The notes under the pieces are model-generated. The model was not told the origin of the DNA, ran no database searches, and saw only the letters and a list, made by a program, of their open reading frames with translations. A program made the position numbers and the translations under genes. Positions 45,175 to 55,004 of a stretch of 64,000 nt of DNA are shown here, one piece after another. The first letter of the stretch is position 1. Each line of letters opens with the position of its first letter. The stretch lies in contig JAVKOQ010000172.1 of the NCBI GenBank assembly GCA_031835245.1, positions 1-64,000 of the forward strand, written 5' to 3'. The stretch comes from Balamuthia mandrillaris (lineage: Eukaryota > Discosea > Longamoebia > Balamuthiidae).

Positions 45175-47070
45175 TTACAGCCCATCATCGTCGCTCTTGG
45201 TAGAGCTCAATTGCTTTCCTTTCACTCGGTTGACTCTGCCGGTGCCTTTTTCCACGCTAGGGTCGGCGCTGCTGGCTGATGAGCTTGACAAGAGGGAACC
45301 GGTGGAGATAAGCTTCCACCAGGCACGGTAGATGCGACGGCTGGTACCGAAGATGAAAAAGACGAAGATGCCTTGTCCTGCAAAGTTGAACGCCGCCAAC
45401 ACCCACAACGGATAGTTGATCTGGTGAGGTATCGATTACGGTTAGAGGACAAGGAGAAACGATAAGAAGAGAGATGTACCTCTGAGGCAACAGTGCAATC
45501 CACGATTTGTTCCTCTGGGATGGGAGTGCCAACCTTCTCATGATAGTTCTCTAGTGCTGACTTCCTGAAGAGACAATTGATGTGCTCCTCGTAGGCATCG
45601 TATTGATCGTTTCTTCGGTTCAAAAAGTCCAACTGGAAAGCAAACAAGAAGATACAGACCCAGATGTACAAGCCCAAGAAGGCAAAGATCCTCCATTGGC
45701 CTTTCACGAAAGTCCAGCATCCCCGCAAACCAGACTCCTGTCGGATTTGGTAGATGATGACCACCATGATCAAGCACATGCCAATGGCGATGCAGAGCAC
45801 GATGGGCATCCAGAACAAGACAAAGTTCCACACGTTGGTTGTCTCTCCTTCCGTCTCTATCCCATCACCTGCTCCAATGATGAACGTCAGGGCGTTGTCC
45901 TCGTCGGTCGAGTGGATGGTGCACCACAAGTCCGATCCGTTGGCTCCTAGCCTCTCCGCCCCCAGGCTGATGATCAAGGGAATCAACGGGAGAACCCACG
46001 CTACCAAGTGATAGCACACCATCATGATCGTTGCCGTCGATCCTTTCTTCCAGTCGATGCCTTGGGCAGCGAAGATCATCATGATGAAAATGTTGAAGCA
46101 GATGACCAACCACCATAGTATAGCTGCCATGAAGAAATACACCACGAGCATGCCTTGCACTGTGCATGCTCCAGCGCCAAAGTAGTTGGGTTGCTCTTCA
46201 TCTTCGCACAACATGTCTTTGGTGCCATCAGGAAGCACGCTGGCCAGGCAGAAGGCGAAGGAGAAGCACATAATGGCGATGAAGAAGAACATGGGCAGAT
46301 GGTTGGGGAACTTCCTTCGAGAGCGATCCACGAGGTAGGTGATGATGAGGAAGGCCATCAAGACAAAGCTGATCCAAGAGATGCCGCTCATCATGTCCGT
46401 GATGGTGTCGAACTCGTCATCGTTCAACAGTGGCTCTGGGCAGTTGAATGCGCACGTGTTGGGGCCAGTTTTATGCATTCCGTTCGGACACCCGAACGAA
46501 ACAATGTCTGTTGAATTATTTTTGTTTCCGTTGGCAAATGGTTAACGAAAGCCAGTGCACAAAGAAACACGAGAAAGAAGGAGGAGGAGCAAAAGGAAGA
46601 GAACGAACAGGAAATGTCGCGACTGCCATCGTAGCACTGATACTCATAATCCCAGGTGTCACCGTTGGGAGCAACCGCCTGCACCGTCACGTTGCCGTAG
46701 GGAAAGATCTTATAGATGGTCTCGCCAAAGAAGTACGTGTTGGGCTTGTCGCAGTTGAGGTACTCGTCGTGGAACTCCTCGGGGATGCTGGGGGCGCACG
46801 GGGCATTGTGTTCCTCACAGAGGAAATTGCACGCGTAGGGACTGACCCTGGCCACTTGGTCGGGGGTGTAGTTGTCGGGGTCGGCGTTGGGGGAGAGCAC
46901 CTCGATGCACTCCCGGTAGTACGTCGGGCACAGGTACCTCGCCGAAGTAACCCGGCAGGCCGAGTTGGCAATGAAAGGTAGGGAAGAACTGATTTTTTTT
47001 TGGGGTTAGTGAGCTGCACATTCAACGAGAGGGAGAGAGAAGAAACAGAGGGGAAGAGATGGAAGAGGGG

Positions 47071-47114
<44 letters not shown>

Positions 47115-47564
47115 AGAAACAGAAAAAAAAACAGTTGGAGAAAAAAAAAAAGAGAGCGCAAAAGCGGAGTTCACCAACCCTATCGCGGCCTCTTTCCACA
47201 CCTCAAAGCCGTCGCCGGTAACATTGGGAAGCTTCACGCCGGGCACATAGTAGACCATGTCGTAGGTCAGGTACTCCCCGCAGCCGGACTCCCCAAAGTC
47301 GATCTCGCTTTTGTTCACGCAGATGGCATCCGGGTGGGACGGTGCCAGAAGCTCGTCGTAGATGCCCTGTCCCTCGGCTTGGCGGCCACCTTTTACCGGG
47401 GATATAAGAAAGGGGAGAAGGAGAAACAATGAACAGAGAGCATCGTGAGAAGATTTAAAAAACGAACAAACTCGTCGAGGAGGAGAAGAAAAAAAAAGAA
47501 AAGAAAACAAACCAAGAAGAGACAAAAACAACAGGCACGCCAAGGACAGAGTCACGGACTTCAT
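45175..47564 (-). CDS. Frizzled/smoothened-like receptor 6 (Fsl family)
   Basis: Exons 47564-47513, 47389-47179, 46988-46609, 46507-45480, 45420-45175; 638 aa. Signal peptide MKSVTLSLACLLFLSLL. Ectodomain with CGEYLTYDMVYYVPG, NSACR, CPTYYRECIEV and YACNFLCEEHNAPC. Exon 3 is one codon shorter than in most paralogues (380 against 383 nt; EGPNVTV is reduced to YGNVTV). The TM1-TM2 loop reads DRSRRKFPNHLP, shared only with receptor 8, where the others have DPTKR. The tail ends RVNRVKGKQL...DDDGL. Confidence 0.88.
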
Positions 47565-48384
47565 GGTGTGTTGGTGGTATATTGTGTGTGTAGTTTTTTT
47601 AAAAAAAAAAAAAACAATAAACTAAAAACGAACAGATAAACACAAAAAGTGGTGGAAAGCGGGAGAGCACTGTGATGAGAAATGAACTATTTTTTTTTCT
47701 TTGTTTTTCTTCTATGTGACGGGACCCCATCACCCCAACAATGCTTCCCCACAACCAACATCCAAGAATGCAGAAAGCGGTGCGCTAGATGGGGCATCAT
47801 TGACGGTGCTTTCCGTATTGGGCCAATTCATTAGCAATCTACCAATGGCGCCAGGCGGAGCCGCGATCTTGGCCCCTTAAGTCAGCCCGGTACCAGGGAT
47901 GGATGATGAACTCTTTGGTACTGGGCCCAGTGGCAGGCAGGGGTTCCCCCGAAAAAGGAAGGCAATAACCTCGATTGCCAACCGATGCTTTACGCCTTTG
48001 CTCATATACAAAGTGCCAATTAGCCTTTTTGAGGGGATGAGAACAACTAGTTGCTTGCGCAGTTTCCAGGCGAAGAGATATGCCGTGGAACTGGAGGGTA
48101 GGCCCGAAAGACCACCCTCCGGACATGGACAGCCCTCTCGCGGAGTTGGCGTACGGAGGGCAGCGGGGTCAAACGGAGGCACCTCGAATGCAACTGTCCA
48201 CTTTTGTGGTTGTTCTATTTTTTTTTTTTTTTTGAATAGACCATAAGGAGAGAGAGGGAGTAGAATAGGAGGGAAAATAACAGAAAGCAAAGGCCCACCT
48301 TCCATTATTTTTGTACAACAGAGAACAAAAACAACAACCAGCAACTCATCACCCAACAAAAAAAAAAAAAAAAACAACAACGAC
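47565..48384. other. Intergenic region with a hairpin
   Basis: About 820 bp. The central part (47720-48200) is GC-richer than other spacers. CCCGGTACCA near 47886 and TGGTACTGGG near 47918 can form a ~10-bp stem, and a T run lies at 48219-48232. A non-coding RNA is possible but I cannot identify one. Confidence 0.4.
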
Positions 48385-50787
48385 CTACAACGGGTCATCC
48401 TCGCTCTTGCTGCTCAGCTGCTTGCCTTTGACGATCGTTATCTTGCCAGCCTTTTTAGCGCCGCCGGCGGAGCCCTCCATCTTCTCCAAGCTGTTGTGGT
48501 TGTTGCTGCTTGAGTTGGAGCTCGTGAGGGTGGCGCGGCCGGTGAAGAGCCGCCACCAGGCGCGGTAGATGCTGCGGCTGGTGCCGAAGATGAAGAAGAC
48601 GAAGATGCCTTGGCCTGCAAAGTTGAACGCTGCCAGCACCCACAACGGATAGTTTATCTGTTGGTGGCATTGTGCGAACGCCGCCAAGCGAAAACGTAAG
48701 CAACAGGAAGAGGGCATGCAGCTCGGAAAGAAAAAAAAAAAAAGAAAGGAAGAACCGTACCTTGGACTCGTTCTCGCAACCGAAGTCGGCGTGAGGAGGA
48801 AGGGGCTGGTTTATCTTGTCGTAGTATTCTGCGACGGCGGTCTGTTGGAAGAGGCACTCTATATAGCTCTCGTACTCGTCGTACTGGTCGTTACGCCTGT
48901 TCAAGAAGTCCAGCTGGAAGGCGAACAAGAAGATGCAGACCCAAATGTACAGCGCCAAGAAAGCAAAGATCCTCCACTGGCCTTTCAGGAACGTCCAAAA
49001 GCCCGCTATGCCGGACTCTTGCCGAAGCTGGAAGATGATGACCACCAGGATCAACAGCACTCCGAGGAAGATACAGAGCACGATGGGCATCCAGAACAAA
49101 ACAAAATTCCACACGTTGGCCGTCTCACCCTCCGTCTCGATTCCATCACCTTCTCCGATGATGAACGTCAACGCGTTATCAGCATCAGAGGAATGGATGG
49201 TGCACCACAAGTCCGATCCGTTGGCTCCTAGCCTCTCTGCTGCCAAACCGATGATCACTGGAAGCAAAGGAAGAAGCCATGCAAACGAGTGATAGCCCAC
49301 CATCAATACCTTCCTTGTTAGGCCTGTCTTCCAGTCGAACCCTTTGATGCCGAAGATCATCATCAAGAAGATGTTGAAGCAGATGACCAACCACCACAAC
49401 ACCGCCGCCATGAAGAAGTACACAATGAGAAGGCCTTGCACTGTGCATGCTCCATCTCCAAAGTAGTTCGGTTCGTTTGTACTTTCGCACAACATCTCCT
49501 CCGTGCCATCGGAGAGCGTGCTGGCCAGGCAGAAGGCAAAGGAGAAGCACATGATGGCGATGAAGAAGAACATGGGCAGATGGTTGGGGAACTTCCTCTT
49601 GGTGGGGTCCACGAGGTAAGTGATCACAAGGAAGGCCATCATCACCAAGCTAATCCAGGAGATGCCGCTCATCATGTCCGTGATGGTGTCGAATTCACCC
49701 TCGTCCAAAAGAGGTTCTGGACAGTCGAACGAGCACGTGTTGGGGCCTGTTCTATGCATTCCTCTTGGGCAGTTCCAGGGTCCAATGTCTGTTGGTGATT
49801 GTTCAGAACCAAACCAAAAAAAAAACTAAAGTAAGCTCTTTGCTTTTCAGTTTTGCCAACCACAGTGAGCACAAACAAACGAACACGGAAAAACGAACAT
49901 GATACGTTTCGGCTTGCGTCATAGCATTGAAAGGTATAGTCCCAAGTGTCGCCGTTCGGAGCAGTTATTTCCACCGTCACGTTGGGTCCCTCTGGAAAGA
50001 TGTCCCAAGTTGTAAAGTCAAAGTAATTGGGGTTGGGCACATCGCAGTTGTAGTAGACCTCCCGATACTCGGCAGGGATGCTACTGTTGCAATGGTCGGT
50101 ATATTCCCAGCATAACTCGCGGCAAGGGTAGGTGCCGACCACCGCCACTTGGTCCGGGGTGTAGTTGTCGGGATCAGCGTCGGGAGAGAGCACTTCATGG
50201 CATTCTCGGAAGTACACGGGGCACATGTAACGGGAGGAGTGGATTCGGCAATCGTGGTTAGCTATGAACGGAAGGCTGTACCTGTAGTGTAGAACGAAAC
50301 GCGTCAGAACAAACAACAAGAGAAGGAAAGCAACTGGGGGAAAAAAAAAGCAACAACGCGAGCAAGAAACAGACAACAAGCAAACACAAACAATAACATA
50401 AAACGCACAAACCCCACAACAATCTCTCTCCAGGCTTCAAAGGCGTCACCGGGAACGTCCGGGACTGTCACTCCGGGCACGTAGTAGATCATGTCATAGT
50501 CCAGGTAATATTCGCAACCAGAGGCGCCAAAGTTTAGCTCGCTTTTATGGACGCAAGTGGCGTTTGGGTGAGAGGGGCTGAGAACCTCATCCCACTTTCC
50601 TAGCTCTTGGCCAGAGGCTAAAGTCCAGGAGAAAAGTTAGGAGAGCGAGCAGAGACGAGGAGACAGAGAGAACGGTGAGGGACTGTAAGCTGAAACCGAA
50701 AAAAAAAAATGTGAAGAGATACTCGTAGTACAAACCCACAAAAAAAAGGAGTGCCAAAAACAACACAGAAGCGAGCGCAAGCTTCAT
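48385..50787 (-). CDS. Frizzled/smoothened-like receptor 7 (Fsl family)
   Basis: Exons 50787-50736, 50617-50413, 50281-49899, 49788-48761, 48657-48385; 646 aa. Signal peptide MKLALASVLFLALLFFV. Ectodomain with CEYYLDYDMIYYVPG, NHDCR, CPVYFRECHEV and YPCRELCWEYTDHC. TM block with CLASTLSDGTEEMLC, NGSDLWCTIHSS and QLRQESGIAGFW. The tail is the longest Gly/Ala/Lys type and ends KITIVKGKQL...SEDDPL. Exon 2 is short (205 nt). Confidence 0.88.
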
Positions 50788-51776
50788 GTGGGCTGAGTTA
50801 GACCGGTCAGTCTTGTTTTTCTGTAAACAAAGAAAAGAAAGGCCAGTGCAACAGATTTGCGTCTATGCCTCTCATGGCCACGTTATTATAATACGGTAAA
50901 GCTGTCATATCACCTGAAGGCAGGAGAGTACTGCTTCAACCTTGTTTTTGGAGAAGATCCGCATCATAATGCTTCTATGATTAAGTGGAGACCGCCTCGA
51001 GGGAGCTCTACCCAACAACCCCCTCAAAAAAAAGCAACACGCCGTGATACAGCCTCGCAAAACAGCCACGATGCACCGCGTCGTCCCTATAGATCGTTGA
51101 AATTAATTAGCAGCGTTGCCAATCGCATAATTGGCATTATTAAACGCTATAACGATATTCCTGGTAGCGCGCACATCTAAAGCAAAAACGCTCCAATTTT
51201 GGGCTCTGCATTGAAGAGCATTTCCCCTTTATCGTCGTTTTATGCTCTCCTCCTTTTAAAAGTTTACCGTTACGTTTGACCGAATAACTTTTTGTTTTGA
51301 CCTGCAACAACCAGAATGGAAGAAGTTCTCGTGTTGGTCCATTTGTGTTTGTTACCTTGGCACCAAAGTTGCCTTGCGGGTGTTCTTTTGGTCTTCTCAT
51401 TAACAATCAAGACTTTACAAAAAAACAAGTACGTGCGCTAACGCTTCCCTCCGCCACTTGTTGTCCTGGTCGAAAGATGAAGAGATGGACATTTTGGAAA
51501 CGAGAGAAGGGAGGCCAAAGGGAGCGACCGAGGAGAGCAGAGCAAAGCCGAACCGTCCAATCTGCCAGTTGTTTGTTTGTTGCCAGAAGATTGGCAGAAA
51601 GGCAGGAAACGAAATCTAAAATAAAAAAATGTGCTTTTGCTTTGATACAGACCCCTTCACGTTTCTTTTTTTACACCGAGCCATCCTTCCTTAGCCACCA
51701 ACTTTCTTTCCTTGGATCCCGCGTCACAGGATGTTGTTTAGCTCTTGCTCTCTCGCTATTTCCTCGTGTTTTTTTT
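50788..51776. other. Long intergenic region between receptors 7 and 8
   Basis: About 990 bp. A plus-strand frame 50857-51180 is open for 107 codons but has no ATG at its 5' end; it reads as a plausible protein remnant (LKAGEYCFNLVFGEDPHHN, then Arg/Lys/Gln-rich). It may be a decayed gene or chance. Nothing else is recognised. Confidence 0.45.
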
Positions 51777-52074
51777 TTACACCGAATCGTCATTCTTGAT
51801 AGCCGCTAACTTCTTTCCTTTCACCCGTGTCACCTTGCTCCCTGTCTTCGAGCCGTGCTTGGCGCCGCCCTCCACTTTCTCCATGCTAGCTGAACTACTT
51901 CCTGTGACGCTGAAGGCAATGGGACGGCAGGTAATGAGCCGCCACCATACACGGTAGATGCGACGACTGGTGCCGAAAATGAAAAAGACGAAGATGCCTT
52001 GGCCTGCAAAGTTGAATGCTGCCAACACCCACAACGGATAGTTTATCTGCACGAGTTTGTTTGTTATTAAGAGG

Positions 52075-52105
<31 letters not shown>

Positions 52106-54289
52106 AGAGAGAGATGAAGATAGAAAGCAAGGAAGAGCGAACAGCATGACAGAAAAATCTGCGTACCATTGAATCAACCACGCAGTTGACAGCCTGATCC
52201 TCAGGAACGGGCTGTCCTTCTATTTCTCTCCAATAAGCCTCCACCGCAGTCTTTTGGAAAAGGCATTGTATCTGCACCTCATACTCATCATACTGGTCGT
52301 TCCGTTTGCCCAAGAAGTCCAACTGAAAAGCGAACAAGAAGACGCAGACCCAAATGTATAATGCCAAGAAAGCAAAGATCCTCCACTGACCTCTCACGAA
52401 TGTCCAACAGCCTTTCACTCCAGATTCCTGTCGAAGTTGGAAGATGACAACCACCAAGATAAACGCCACGCCAAGAGCTACGCAAGCGATTATGGGCATC
52501 CAGAACAAGACAAAGTTCCACACGTTGGTTGTCTCTCCTTCCGTCTCTATTCCATCTCCTTTGCCAATGATGAACTTGAGTGCGTTGGAGCCATCCGAGG
52601 AATGAACAGTGCACCATAAGTCCGATCCGTTGCTTCCAATCCGTTCTGCTCCTAAGCCGATGATCACCGGGATGAAGGGCAATCCCCAAGCAAACAAGTG
52701 ATAACTGGTTATCAGGATGGCCTTCGTGTTGGCTTGCTTGTAATCGATGTCTTTGGCAGAAAACACCAACATCAGGACGATGTTGAAGCAAATGACCAAC
52801 CACCAAAGAACAGCTGCTATGAAGAAGTACACCACCAGGATGCCTTGCACCGTGCATGCCCCAGCGCCAAAGTAGTTTGGCTTCTCTTCGTTCTCGCACA
52901 ACATCTCCTCTGTTCCATCAGAGAGCATGCTGGCCAAGCAGAAGGCGAAGGAGAAGCACATGACTGCGGTGAAGAAGAACATGGGCAGATGGTTGGGGAA
53001 CTTCCTTCGAGAGCGATCCACGAGGTAGGTGATGATGAGGAAGGCCATCAAGACAAAGCTCATCCAAGAGATGCCGCTCATCATGTCCGTGATGGTGTCG
53101 AATTCATCCTCGTCCAACAGGGGCTCTGGACATTGGAAAGAACATGTATCAACTCCGCTGCGGTGCATTCCTTGTGGGCAGTCGAATTCACCAAAGTCTA
53201 TGTTGTCGTATGGTGAAACAGAAGTACGTTACAACGAAGTAACAGCGGTAGAAGTGGAAAAAGAAGAGTAAGAGGAAGAAAAGAACTGAACAAAAATAAA
53301 AACGAAAGTGAAGGGACAGGAAAGCGTACATGAAACCTCGCGGCTCGCATCGTAACATTGAAACTGGTAAAGCCAAGTATCATTGTTCGGCGCGGTCACC
53401 ACTGTCGTTACATTCGGTCCCTCTGGAAGAATGTTATAAATTGTGTTTCCAAAATAGTCCGGATTAGGAACATTGCAGTTAAAATATTGCTCATGCAAAT
53501 CTTCAGGCACGCTGTTCTGGCAGTACTGCACGTGCTCCCAGCAGAGGTCTCGGCAAGGGTAGGTGCCGACCACCGCCACTTGGTCCTGGGTGTAGTTGTC
53601 GGGATCAGCGGTGGGAGAGAGCACTGTATGACATTCTCGAAAGTAGATGGGGCACATGAAACGGGCAGAGTGGATTCTGCATGCTTGGTTTGATATCGAG
53701 GCCAGTGTATAACTTTGTGCAAAAGAAAATGTTTTTAATGAGTTAGTGAAGATTACACGCACAATACAGAAGAGAAGAGGAGAGGAGAGGAGAGGAGAGG
53801 AGAGGAGAGGAGAGGAGAGGAGAGGAGAGGAGAGGAGAGGAGAGAGGAGAGGAGAGAGAGGAGAGGAGAGGAGAGGAGAGGAGAGGAGAGGAGAGGAGGG
53901 AAAGGAGGAACATACCCGGTGAGGGAGGCTCTCCAAAGTTCAAAGCCATCGCCGGAGAGGCCGGTGACCTGTACTCCAGGCACGGTGTAGATCAGGTCGT
54001 AGTCCAAATAACGGTCGCAGCCGGAATTACCAAAGTCCAGTGTGCTCTTGTTGACGCATTCGGCGTTTGGGTGGGTAGGGCTGAGCAGCTCGTCATACCT
54101 TCCACCTGTTTGTCGCTCCAAAGAAAACTTTTCGTCATTGTTGTTGGCAGAGGCTGTTAAACAACCACCAAAGAAACACGAAGGTTACTACACAAAGAAG
54201 CACAACAGCAAAGAGAGAAACGAACCAAAGTGAGAGCGAAGAGAGCAAAAAAACAGACAAAAGACTATCAGGATAGAAAGTGTTTTCAT
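51777..54289 (-). CDS. Frizzled/smoothened-like receptor 8 (Fsl family)
   Basis: Exons 54289-54226, 54153-53916, 53712-53330, 53197-52167, 52046-51777; 661 aa, the longest copy. Signal peptide MKTLSILIVFCLFFCSL. A longer linker precedes the ectodomain (SANNNDEKFSLERQTGG), then CDRYLDYDLIYTVPG, NQACR, CPIYFRECHTV and YPCRDLCWEHVQYC. TM1-TM2 loop DRSRRKF as in receptor 6. The tail ends KVTRVKGKKLAAIKNDDSV. Intron 2 is a ~130-bp (GAGAG)n pentamer run on +; intron 4 has (GA)n. Confidence 0.88.
53768..53905. repeat. (AGGAG)n pentanucleotide in receptor 8 intron 2
   Basis: About 135 bp of AGGAG repeats with a few GA interruptions on +; CTCCT on the coding strand. Confidence 0.95.
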
Positions 54290-55004
54290 CACGGCGGTCC
54301 GTCAGTGTGCTCGTTCTCTGTGTTGTTCTGCTTTTCTTCGGGAAAATGTTTAACAGAAGAAATAAACAACAAAAAAGCAAGGAAAAGATTCACCTTTTTT
54401 ACATATATCATCTCAACCACCAATGACGATAAAGAATGCTGGTGGATACCCGAGTGAACCGGTGCACTACGCTAGAGGATATGCCCGTTCGTTTCGAATG
54501 CAGAAAGGAAAGCACTACGACTCCGGAGAAACGGATAATATTTTGGACAATTAATTAAATAAAATAAAAGCATACCCTGGCGTGCGACGGTAATGGACTG
54601 GTGAGGAGGATTGCAGTTTTAACGCGAAAGAGTACTGCTAAGCGTTCTGGGTCGCAAAAACAAAAAAATGGAAAAGATACTTTAATGCCACAATTCTGCA
54701 ACAATAGAAAAAAAAAAACAGCATACCATAAAAAGGGTATCAAACTGTTGCGTGTGTTCTGAGTGAGTGCATGTGTGGAATGGCAGCCGAGACGGCTATC
54801 CGTTCTTGCTGTTCTGCAAAAAAAAATTATTTTCGTATTTACAAAAAGAATCCTTGTAGAAGAAAAAAGTGAACCGCCTATGTGAAGACAGGAAGGCGAT
54901 TATTAGCAAATACTGCAGGAGAGAAGCAAAGCAAGACATAAAGAGGAGAGATAAGAAGAAAAGGTAGAAGAGAGAAAATAATCAGATAGTAGAGCAAGCC
55001 AAAC
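54290..55004. other. Intergenic region between receptors 8 and 9
   Basis: About 715 bp, AT-rich, with no open frame of interest and no recognised motif. Confidence 0.6.
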
